NCBI GenBank assembly: GCA_030623425.1
Contig: JAUXMA010000133.1
Span: forward strand, 1-5,623
DNA length: 5,623 bases
Source: Rhodospirillaceae bacterium
Lineage (GTDB): Bacteria > Pseudomonadota > Alphaproteobacteria > Rhodospirillales > 2-02-FULL-58-16
Direction: 5' to 3'
The notes below the pieces were generated by a model. The model was not told the origin of the DNA. It saw only the letters and a list, made by a program, of their open reading frames with translations, and ran no database searches. How positions within the stretch are numbered: position 1 is the first letter of the stretch; each line of letters starts with the position of its first letter. Made by a program: the position numbers and the translations under genes. Of this stretch, positions 1-5,227 are shown piece by piece.

Positions 1-2
1 CA

Positions 3-1463
3 TCACCACAGCTTCCCTTGGCGACCGTCCGACTTGCGCGAACGTTTCCGGACCGGTTTTTGGCGGTCGTGTTTCGAGTGCCGTTCCCCCCGGGGACCCC
101 TCTCGTCTTGAGTCACCGTCACCCCGGCCTCGCCGTCGTGGAAAAGGACCGAGAGTCCCATCCCCGCCGTCAGGCTTCTTACCGAACGGATCGCCCGGCC
201 GGCTCGATCGCGAACAAGGGTGAACCCCCTTTCCAAAACCCGCTGGTGGGAAAAACTTTCGAGCAGCGCCTGGGCCTGTTCAAAACGCGCCCGGCGGTCG
301 CGCAGGCCGCCCTCGAAGGCTGCCTGCAAGGCTCTGGCTTCGCCATCGATCCGGCTCCTGGCATGGGTGATTTTGTGCACCGGGCTGGGAATCCTGGCCG
401 CCAGTTCCTGGATGCGGGCGCGGCGGTGCTCAAAGCCCACCTTGAGGCTGTTGCCTAAGCGCTCGGCCCAGTCGTCCAGGCGTTGCGCGGCTTCTTCCGC
501 CATCCGCCCGAGGTTGGGCAAACCGCGCGACAGGCTTTCGAGGCGAAGCCGTTGCTCGTTGAGAAAACGGTTGAAGGCGGCGACCAGGCGGGCGCCGTCA
601 TCCAAGACCTGGGCCAGGAGTTCGATCCTCACCGGCACCGCCATCTCGGCCGCCGCGCTCGCCGTCGGGGCGCGGCGATCGGCGGCGAAATCGATCAAGG
701 TGGTGTCGGTTTCGTGGCCCACCGCCGAAATGAGAGGAATGGCGCTGGCGGCCGCCGCGCGCACCACCGCTTCATCGTTGAAGGGCCACAGGTCCTCCAT
801 GCTGCCGCCACCCCTGGCGACGATCAGGAGGTCCGGTCTCGGCACCGGCCCAACGGCCGGCAACCGGTTGAACCCTTCGACGGCAAGCGCGATCTCGCCG
901 GCCGCGCCCTCGCCCTGCACCAGCACCGGCCACAACAGCACCCGGCGCGGAAAGCGGTCGTTAAGGCGGTGCAGGATGTCGCGGATCACCGCCCCGGTTG
1001 GCGACGTGATGACGCCGATGACGTCCGGCAAAAAGGGCAGAGGTTGTTTCCGTTCCTCGTTGAACAGTCCTTCTTGAGCCAACTTGCGCTTGCGTTCCTC
1101 CAGCAATTTCAAGAGCGCCCCTTCGCCGGCCAGTTCCATGCCCTCGACGACGATCTGGTATTTGGAGCGGCCGGGATAGGTGGTCAGGCGCCCCGTCGCC
1201 ACGACCTCCATGCCGTCCTCGGGATTCAGTCCGAGGCGGCCGGCGGTGCCGCGCCAACAGACGCCGTCGAGCACCGCGTCGGCGTCCTTGAGCGAGAAAT
1301 AGAGATGCCCCGACGCCGCCCGCTTGAAGCCGGAAATCTCTCCTTTGACGCGGACCCGGGCAAAGGACTCCTCGACCGTGCTTTTCAGCGCCAGCGAGAT
1401 CTCGCCGACGGTCAAGATGGGAAGATTATGGATGCCCTTATGAGTGGAAGGGTTTTCAGTCAT
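3..1463 (-). CDS. xseA: Exodeoxyribonuclease VII large subunit
   Basis: XseA is the catalytic large subunit of exonuclease VII, which with several copies of small XseB degrades single-stranded DNA from both ends in cytoplasmic DNA repair. The 486-residue product (E. coli about 456) has the expected order: an OB-fold DNA-binding region at about 17-110 with [10 protein letters not shown] at 51-60; the catalytic core at about 140-320 with [12 protein letters not shown] (151-162), [14 protein letters not shown] (217-230) and [19 protein letters not shown] (249-267); a long charged helical, probably coiled-coil region at about 280-405; and the conserved [12 protein letters not shown] at 408-419. 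The last 33 residues (454-486) are very basic, with 13 Lys/Arg, and look like a lineage-specific tail. ATG at 1463 is chosen because family similarity begins just after it; the frame stays open far upstream only as antisense of purD. No clear Shine-Dalgarno is visible. The stop reads TGATG, so another gene may begin on its last base beyond the window edge. Confidence 0.97.
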   Translation of the reverse strand: MTENPSTHKGIHNLPILTVGEISLALKSTVEESFARVRVKGEISGFKRAASGHLYFSLKDADAVLDGVCWRGTAGRLGLNPEDGMEVVATGRLTTYPGRSKYQIVVEGMELAGEGALLKLLEERKRKLAQEGLFNEERKQPLPFLPDVIGVITSPTGAVIRDILHRLNDRFPRRVLLWPVLVQGEGAAGEIALAVEGFNRLPAVGPVPRPDLLIVARGGGSMEDLWPFNDEAVVRAAAASAIPLISAVGHETDTTLIDFAADRRAPTASAAAEMAVPVRIELLAQVLDDGARLVAAFNRFLNEQRLRLESLSRGLPNLGRMAEEAAQRLDDWAERLGNSLKVGFEHRRARIQELAARIPSPVHKITHARSRIDGEARALQAAFEGGLRDRRARFEQAQALLESFSHQRVLERGFTLVRDRAGRAIRSVRSLTAGMGLSVLFHDGEAGVTVTQDERGPRGERHSKHDRQKPVRKRSRKSDGRQGKLW

Positions 1464-1506
1464 TGCCGCCAGTATGTATGATACTAAACGGCGCCGCAAA
1501 ACAAAC
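1454..1506. promoter_or_regulatory. Putative overlapping divergent promoters of xseA and purD
   Basis: The only gap between the divergent xseA and purD genes is 120 bp, so both promoters should lie here. On the plus strand TTTCAG (1454-1459), 17 bases, then TATGAT (1477-1482) is a plausible sigma-70-type pair, predicting a purD leader of about 95 bases. On the minus strand TATCAT occupies 1483-1478, with TTTGTT (1505-1500) 16 bases upstream of it, predicting a very short xseA leader of about 8 bases. The two -10 hexamers overlap inside a small palindrome, AGTAT-gtatg-ATACT (1471-1485). The hexamers are seen directly; promoter activity is inferred, and the -35 matches are weak. Confidence 0.4.
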
Positions 1507-1509
1507 GTC

Positions 1510-1557
1510 CGTCCCGTTGCCGTGCCTTGCCTTGCGAGTGCCGGCTTCAACGGGACG
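1510..1557 (+). promoter_or_regulatory. Hairpin in the purD 5' leader
   Basis: A perfect 10-bp inverted repeat, CGTCCCGTTG (1510-1519) and CAACGGGACG (1548-1557), closes a 28-base loop that can itself fold: GCCG 1519-1522 faces CGGC 1542-1545, and 1526-1530 pairs with 1534-1538 with one G-U pair. It ends 12 bases before the purD ribosome binding site. There is no U-run after it, so it does not look like an intrinsic terminator or attenuator. It matches no purine riboswitch that I recognise. It could stabilise the mRNA, affect translation or bind a protein as DNA; no function is shown. Confidence 0.4.
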
Positions 1558-1569
1558 CGGGATATCGTC

Positions 1570-1576
1570 GGGAGGA
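1570..1576 (+). promoter_or_regulatory. Shine-Dalgarno site of purD
   Basis: GGGAGGA lies 7 bases before ATG at 1584. This strong site fixes the purD start and argues against the in-frame upstream ATG-like codons, such as that at 1527, which would add 19 residues that do not resemble PurD. Confidence 0.8.
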
Positions 1577-1583
1577 CGGCCTC

Positions 1584-2855
1584 ATGAAGATTTTGGTGAT
1601 TGGATCGGGCGGCCGCGAACACGCGCTTTGCTGGGCCATCGCCCAATCGCCCCACTGCGGCGAACTGTATTGCGCGCCGGGCAACGCCGGCATCAGCCGG
1701 CTTGCCGAATGCGTCGAAATCGGCCCGGACGACATCGGCGGCTTGGTCGATTTCGCCACCGGCAACGGCATCGAATTCGTCGTCGTCGGCCCCGAGGCGC
1801 CCCTGGTGGCGGGACTTGCCGATCGCCTCGAGGCCGCCGGTATCCCGGCTTTCGGCCCTTCGGCCAAGGCCGCGGAATTGGAGGGGTCGAAAGGATTCAT
1901 GAAGGATCTTTGCGCCAAATACGATATTTCCACCGCCGACTACGAGACTTTCGACGAACCGGACGCCGCCAAGGAATACATTCTGCGCCATCGCGCCCCC
2001 ATCGTCGTCAAGGCCGACGGTCTGGCCGCCGGCAAGGGCGTCATCATCTGCCGCAACAAGAACGAAGCCTACGCCGCCATCGACCACATCATGACCGAGC
2101 GCGCTTTCGGCGACGCCGGCGGTAAAGTGGTGATCGAGGAGTTCCTGGAAGGCGAGGAAGCTAGTTTCTTCGCCCTGGTCGACGGCACCCGCGCCTTGCC
2201 CCTGGTCTCGGCTCAGGACCACAAGGCGGCCTACGACGGCGGCGAGGGCCCCAATACCGGCGGCATGGGGGCCTATTCGCCGGCCACCGTGATCTCCGAG
2301 CCAATGGCCAAAACCATCATGGACCGCGTCATCACCCCCACCATCAAGGGCATGGCCGCCGAGGGCCGGCCTTACAGGGGCGTCCTTTACGTCGGCCTGA
2401 TGATCACCGTCAACGGCCCGAAAGTGCTGGAGTTCAATGTCCGCTTCGGCGATCCCGAATGCCAGCCGATGGTGATGCGCCTCAAATCGGACCTGCTGGA
2501 GGCGCTTTTCGCCTGCGCCGAAGGACGGCTTCATGAGGTGAAACTGGAATGGCGCGACCAGGCCAGCCTCGTCGTCGTCATGGCCGCCGAAGGCTACCCG
2601 GGCTATTACGCGAAGGGATCGGAAATCCGCGGACTCGACAAAGCCGAGGCCCTTGACGGCGTCGTCGTCTACCACGCCGGCACCAAGGCCGCCGGCAAGA
2701 AGATCCTCGCCGACGGCGGCCGGGTTTTGGGCGTCGCCGCCCGCGGCGAGACCATCGCCAAGGCCCAGGAACTAGCCTACAAGGCGGTTGATTTGATCGA
2801 CTGGCCGCAGGGATTCTGCCGCCGCGACATCGGTTGGCGGGCCATCAAGCGCTAG
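1584..2855 (+). CDS. purD: Phosphoribosylamine--glycine ligase (GAR synthetase)
   Basis: PurD joins 5-phosphoribosylamine and glycine with ATP hydrolysis to give glycinamide ribonucleotide, the second step of de novo purine synthesis in the cytoplasm. The 423-residue product is of normal length (E. coli about 429). The N-terminal domain begins with the dinucleotide-fold-like GSGGREHA (7-14) and carries GPEAPLV (from 69). The ATP-grasp domain shows [11 protein letters not shown] (143-153), [14 protein letters not shown] at 211-214 followed by [14 protein letters not shown], and the signature RFGDPE (287-292). The C-terminus ends with the typical [20 protein letters not shown]. It is monocistronic here: xseA diverges upstream, and a hairpin block and the convergent tadA follow. 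The TAG stop (2853-2855) is the first three bases of a palindromic repeat, so the last residues and the stop may have been set by that repeat. Purine control is plausible but no known operator is recognisable. Confidence 0.98.
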   Translation: MKILVIGSGGREHALCWAIAQSPHCGELYCAPGNAGISRLAECVEIGPDDIGGLVDFATGNGIEFVVVGPEAPLVAGLADRLEAAGIPAFGPSAKAAELEGSKGFMKDLCAKYDISTADYETFDEPDAAKEYILRHRAPIVVKADGLAAGKGVIICRNKNEAYAAIDHIMTERAFGDAGGKVVIEEFLEGEEASFFALVDGTRALPLVSAQDHKAAYDGGEGPNTGGMGAYSPATVISEPMAKTIMDRVITPTIKGMAAEGRPYRGVLYVGLMITVNGPKVLEFNVRFGDPECQPMVMRLKSDLLEALFACAEGRLHEVKLEWRDQASLVVVMAAEGYPGYYAKGSEIRGLDKAEALDGVVVYHAGTKAAGKKILADGGRVLGVAARGETIAKAQELAYKAVDLIDWPQGFCRRDIGWRAIKR

Positions 2856-2901
2856 AGCGCATCGGGATTGAATGGAATCATTTAATCTTAGATGCGCTCT
2901 G
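2853..2901. repeat. Palindromic intergenic repeat, copy 1 (TAGAGCG type)
   Basis: Perfect 10-bp arms AGAGCGCATC (2854-2863) and GATGCGCTCT (2891-2900) enclose a second stem, GATTGAATG (2866-2874) with CATTTAATC (2879-2887, one G-U pair), closed by a GAAT loop. T2853 and G2901 can add an outer wobble pair. The left end, agagcgcatcgggattga, matches the left end of the repeat at 3544 (agagcgtatcgtgattga) at 16 of 18 positions, so these are members of one family. It overlaps the purD stop codon. As RNA it could protect the purD 3' end; there is no U-run, so a classical terminator is unlikely. It resembles the short palindromic elements scattered through alphaproteobacterial genomes; I cannot name the family. 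Confidence 0.75.
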
Positions 2902-2954
2902 ATTGTGGCGAGAGCCGCAATCCGCCGCGACAGCGGGCGTAAGCCTGCGTGGCG
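2901..2954. repeat. Two adjoining hairpins with GNRA-type loops
   Basis: Directly after repeat copy 1, GATTGTGGC (2901-2909) pairs with GCCGCAATC (2914-2922), with one G-U pair, around a GAGA loop. Immediately next, CGCCGCG (2923-2929) pairs with CGTGGCG (2948-2954), with one G-U pair, and inside it GGC (2936-2938) pairs with GCC (2943-2945) around GTAA. Both loops fit the GNRA pattern on the plus strand, which hints that the plus-strand transcript (purD read-through) is the folded form. The pairing is read from the sequence; whether it forms or does anything is unknown. Confidence 0.45.
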
Positions 2955-2963
2955 TTTGAACGC

Positions 2964-2992
2964 GGATTGATCGCTTAGAGTGCGATCAATCC
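2964..2992. repeat. Hairpin downstream of the tadA and purD ends
   Basis: Perfect 11-bp arms GGATTGATCGC (2964-2974) and GCGATCAATCC (2982-2992) enclose a 7-base loop. It lies 26 bases after the tadA stop on the minus strand and closes the hairpin block after purD on the plus strand. GATTGATCG also occurs in the arms of the repeat at 3544-3608, so it is probably a related or decayed member of that family. No T-run follows on either strand; a role in ending or protecting both convergent transcripts is possible but unproven. Confidence 0.55.
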
Positions 2993-3018
2993 TGAAATGC
3001 TTTAATGGCTCTTTCCTT

Positions 3019-3471
3019 TTACCTTCTCTCCCCGAAGAAGCGTTTAAGCAGCTCCGCCGATTGCGTTTCCTCGATGCCGCCGTAAACCTCCGGCTTGTGG
3101 TTGCACGTGGCCTGTTCGAACACCCGCGCCCCGTGCTCGACGCCGCCGCCCTTCGGATCGTAGGCGCCGAAGTAGAGCCGCCTGACGCGGGCCAATGATA
3201 TGGCGGCGGCGCACATGGCGCAGGGCTCGAGCGTGACGTAAAGGTCGCAGCCGTCGAGGCGGGGCGAACGCCGGCGCTCGGCCGCCGCGCGGATAACCAG
3301 CATCTCGGCGTGGGCGGTGGGATCGTTGGCATTTTCGGTGCGATTGCCGGCGGCGGCGATAACCTGGCCGGTGGCCGCCTCCACCAGCACCGCGCCGACG
3401 GGCACCTCGTCCCTTTCCGCCGCCTTTTCGGCTTCCCCGAGGGCGCGGTGCATATGGGAGGGTCCGTTCAT
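3019..3471 (-). CDS. tadA: tRNA-specific adenosine deaminase (A34 to inosine)
   Basis: TadA deaminates the wobble adenosine 34 of tRNA-Arg(ACG) to inosine so that one tRNA reads several CGN codons; it is usually essential and acts as a zinc-dependent homodimer. With the ATG at 3471 the product is 150 residues, normal for the family. It shows EVPVGAVLV (22-30), the zinc and proton-shuttle motif HAE (54-56), and LEPCAMC with the PCxxC zinc cysteines at 84 and 87. Typical C-terminal sequence follows: RRLYFGAYDPKGGGVEHG, NHKPEVYGG and the final LLKRFFGERR. The start is uncertain. ATG at 3453 would give 144 residues, and TTG at 3531 would add 20 unfamiliar ones; none has a clear Shine-Dalgarno. 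ATG 3471 is the best compromise, since residues 7 onward match the family. The gene is convergent with purD, divergent from the hydrolase-rluB-rsmD run, and flanked on both sides by palindrome clusters. Confidence 0.96.
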   Translation of the reverse strand: MNGPSHMHRALGEAEKAAERDEVPVGAVLVEAATGQVIAAAGNRTENANDPTAHAEMLVIRAAAERRRSPRLDGCDLYVTLEPCAMCAAAISLARVRRLYFGAYDPKGGGVEHGARVFEQATCNHKPEVYGGIEETQSAELLKRFFGERR

Positions 3472-3543
3472 GACGGCAGATTGGGGCGGCGCCACCGAAC
3501 CGTCAAGGCGCCACCGGCCGTTGCCCGCCAACCGCGCCCGTCA

Positions 3544-3608
3544 TAGAGCGTATCGTGATTGATCGAACCCACCTCGTGGGATCGATCAATCACTCAGAAT
3601 CCGCTCTA
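3544..3608. repeat. Palindromic intergenic repeat, copy 2 (TAGAGCG type)
   Basis: The outer arms TAGAGCG (3544-3550) and CGCTCTA (3602-3608) flank a long inner hairpin. Its stem GTGATTGATCGA (3555-3566) with TCGATCAATCAC (3582-3593) is perfect over 12 bp. After one A-A mismatch, CCCAC (3568-3572) pairs with GTGGG (3576-3580) around a CTC loop. The left part is homologous to the repeat at 2853. It lies in the region upstream of both tadA and the C26 hydrolase gene, so it is not at any gene's 3' end and cannot be their terminator. It may sit in or near the tadA promoter. Confidence 0.75.
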
Positions 3609-3619
3609 CTTCAATAAGT

Positions 3620-3683
3620 TAGAGCAAACTCTCCAGGTTGATGGGAAGCCTTTGGCGATTCTAATCAAACTGGATTTGCGCTA
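3620..3683. repeat. Imperfect palindrome upstream of the C26 hydrolase gene
   Basis: AGAGCAAA (3621-3628) pairs with TTTGCGCT (3675-3682) with one mismatch. After a 3-base bulge (3629-3631), TCCAGGTTGAT (3632-3642) pairs with ATCAAACTGGA (3664-3674), also with one mismatch, leaving a 21-base loop; T3620-A3683 adds an outer pair. It begins TAGAGC like the other copies and starts 11 bases after the previous palindrome ends. It is probably a diverged member or a relative of the same family; the homology beyond TAGAGC is weak. It contains the candidate promoter of the next gene. Confidence 0.5.
3638..3665 (+). promoter_or_regulatory. Candidate promoter of the hydrolase-rluB-rsmD run
   Basis: TTGATG (3638-3643), a 16-base spacer, and TCTAAT (3660-3665) match the sigma-70 consensus at 4 of 6 and 5 of 6 positions. 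Transcription would start near 3672, giving a leader of about 24 bases before the ATG at 3696. The -35 lies in the left arm of the palindrome and the -10 overlaps the start of its right arm, so the repeat may have brought the promoter, or the match may be chance. Confidence 0.35.
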
Positions 3684-3695
3684 GAGTGCCCTTTC

Positions 3696-4460
3696 ATGAC
3701 GACACCCGTTATCGGCATCACCATGGATTGCGAGCAATCGGGGGATTATTCCAGGTTTCCCTGGTATTCCTTGCGCGCCAACTACGCGACGGCGGTCATC
3801 CGCGCCGGCGGCCTGCCGGTGGCCTTGCCGCATGCATCCAGTCTGGCCGAAACCTATCTCGGCCTGATCGACGGCCTCGTCATCACCGGCGGCGATTTCG
3901 ATATCGATCCATCCCTTTTCGGCGCCGCGTTGCGTCACCGCAAGGTCAAGACCAAGGACGAGCGGACGGATTTCGAGATGGCCATCGGCAAAGCGGCGCT
4001 CGAACGCGACGCCCCGGTGTTGGGCATCTGCGGCGGCCAGCAGCTGCTGCACGTGGCTCTCGGCGGGACGCTGATCCAACACATCCCCGACGAGATCAAG
4101 GGCGCCCTCGCCCACGAGCAGCCCAATCCCCGCGACGAAGCGGGCCACGACGTGACCATCGCCGAAGGCACTTTGCTCCATGACATCGTCGGCGTCACCA
4201 GGATGGCGGTGAACAGCGCCCACCACCAGGCGGCCATGGAGGCGCCGGCGGGCGTCGTCGTCAACGCCGTCGCCGCCGATGGGGTGATCGAGGGCATCGA
4301 GGCTCCTTGCAAACGCTTCTGCCTCGGCGTCCAGTGGCACCCGGAATTCGCCATCGGCGACGGCGATGTGCGCATTTTCGCCGCCTTCGTCGAGGCCGCC
4401 CGCGAATACCGGCAAGAGAAAAGAACACCAAACGGCGCGGCAGTTTTTCCGCCGTCATGA
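3696..4460 (+). CDS. Class I glutamine amidotransferase-like / peptidase C26 hydrolase
   Basis: The product is a 254-residue cytoplasmic enzyme of the gamma-glutamyl-gamma-aminobutyrate hydrolase (PuuD-like, peptidase C26) family, the same length as E. coli PuuD. These enzymes hydrolyse gamma-glutamyl amide bonds with a Cys-His-Glu triad. Visible here are the start PVIGITMD, the YATAVIRAGGLPVALP strand-helix (30-45), ITGGDFDIDPSLFG (63-76), the nucleophile elbow LGICGGQQ with Cys112, SAHHQA (174-179), and QWHPEF with His215 and Glu217. PuuD itself has an Arg after the Cys; Gly is found here, so the exact substrate may differ and no gene symbol is given. No other polyamine or GABA gene is in the window. 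No strong Shine-Dalgarno is seen. The stop overlaps the rluB ATG as ATGA, so the two are probably translationally coupled. The family is certain; the substrate is not known. Confidence 0.9.
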   Translation: MTTPVIGITMDCEQSGDYSRFPWYSLRANYATAVIRAGGLPVALPHASSLAETYLGLIDGLVITGGDFDIDPSLFGAALRHRKVKTKDERTDFEMAIGKAALERDAPVLGICGGQQLLHVALGGTLIQHIPDEIKGALAHEQPNPRDEAGHDVTIAEGTLLHDIVGVTRMAVNSAHHQAAMEAPAGVVVNAVAADGVIEGIEAPCKRFCLGVQWHPEFAIGDGDVRIFAAFVEAAREYRQEKRTPNGAAVFPPS

Positions 4461-5212
4461 AAACACCGCGATTGAACGAAATGAAAGGCGAGCGCATCGC
4501 CAAGGTCCTGGCCCGGGCCGGCCTGTGCTCCCGGCGCCAGGCCGAAAGGTGGATCGAGGCCGGCCGCGTCAAGGTGGAGGGGCGAACCCTGACATCCGCC
4601 GCCGTCACGGTGACCCCGGAGAGCCGCATCGAAGTCGACGGCAAGGCCTTGATCGCCGCCGGCGAAACGCGGCTCTGGCGCTACCACAAGCCGGCCGGAC
4701 TGATCACCAGCCACCGCGACCCCAAAGGCCGGCCGACGGTCTTCGAGCGCCTGCCCAAATCCTTGGGGCGGGTGATCTCCGTCGGCCGCCTTGACCTGAA
4801 CTCGGAAGGTCTGCTGCTTCTCACCAACGACGGCGAACTTGCCCGCACTCTCGAACTGCCGAAAACCGGTTGGACCCGGCGTTACCGGGTGCGCGTGTTC
4901 GGCGGCGTCGAGGAAGCGAGACTGGCGGCGCTGAAAGACGGCGTCACCACCGGCGGCGGCGATTACGGCCCCATCGACGCCAAGCTCGACCGCATTCAGG
5001 GAAGCAACGCCTGGCTGACCGTTTCCTTGAAGGAAGGCCGCAACCGGGAGGTCCGCAAGGTGATGGAATACTTAGGCCTCCAGGTGAACCGCCTCATTCG
5101 CATCGCCTACGGGCCGTTCCAGTTGGGCAGGCTCGGCCGCGGCCAGTTGGCCAGGGTGCCGGCCAAGGTCCTGCGGGAACAGCTTGGTCTTGAGGCCATA
5201 AAAATTGTTTGA
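4457..5212 (+). CDS. rluB: 23S rRNA pseudouridine synthase, RsuA/RluB/E/F family
   Basis: RluB converts a uridine in helix 93 of 23S rRNA (U2605 in E. coli) to pseudouridine during ribosome assembly. The 251-residue product has an N-terminal S4 RNA-binding domain (about 11-70, RIAKVLARAGLCSRRQAERW). The catalytic domain follows, with YHKPAGLITSHRDPKGRPTV, then VGRLDLNSEGLLLLTNDGEL holding the catalytic Asp113, then LKEGRNREVRKVMEYLG and RLIRIAYGPF. The KPxG...DPxGRPTVFxRLP wording favours RluB over RsuA. ATG 4457 is chosen because it overlaps the preceding stop (ATGA) and has no Shine-Dalgarno of its own; Met at 4481 is a possible later start. It ends with tandem stops TGA TAA and lacks the long Lys/Arg/Gly-rich C-terminal extension that many alphaproteobacterial relatives carry. 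rsmD follows after 15 bases. Confidence 0.93.
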   Translation: MKTPRLNEMKGERIAKVLARAGLCSRRQAERWIEAGRVKVEGRTLTSAAVTVTPESRIEVDGKALIAAGETRLWRYHKPAGLITSHRDPKGRPTVFERLPKSLGRVISVGRLDLNSEGLLLLTNDGELARTLELPKTGWTRRYRVRVFGGVEEARLAALKDGVTTGGGDYGPIDAKLDRIQGSNAWLTVSLKEGRNREVRKVMEYLGLQVNRLIRIAYGPFQLGRLGRGQLARVPAKVLREQLGLEAIKIV

Positions 5213-5227
5213 TAAGGGTCTCGTCCG

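Noticed and set aside
1..3. Possible start codon of a gene downstream of xseA (TGATG overlap)
   Set aside because: Only one codon is inside the window, so nothing about the gene can be supported. In alphaproteobacteria a small DUF2093 protein may follow xseA, but that is from memory.
18..1481. Plus-strand open frames opposite xseA
   Set aside because: They are Arg/Pro/Ala-rich shadows of xseA with no recognisable domain or convincing start site.
1490..1512. PurR-like box (CGCAAAACAAACG) before purD
   Set aside because: It only partly resembles the gammaproteobacterial PurR palindrome and lacks the second half-site; PurR of that type is not expected here.
1464..2675. A 404-codon open antisense frame over purD, in frame with xseA
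   Set aside because: It lies wholly opposite purD coding sequence in GC-rich DNA, where one antisense frame is often open. The translation is low-complexity (Gly, Asp, Ala, His) with no domain, and xseA has a good ATG at 1463.
2854..2992. Rho-independent terminators for purD or tadA
   Set aside because: The stems are good, but no run of T follows on either strand, so they are listed as repeats and hairpins.
3310..3562. Short plus-strand frames opposite tadA
   Set aside because: They overlap the catalytic region of tadA antisense, have no family resemblance and no ribosome binding site.
2853..3683. CRISPR array or tRNA gene in the palindrome-rich gaps
   Set aside because: The repeats are palindromes of unequal length without regular spacers, and no cloverleaf with the usual T-arm sequence can be drawn.
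3681..4714. Long minus-strand frames opposite the C26 gene and rluB
   Set aside because: The plus-strand genes have clear motifs and overlap each other neatly; the antisense products show codon-shadow composition only.
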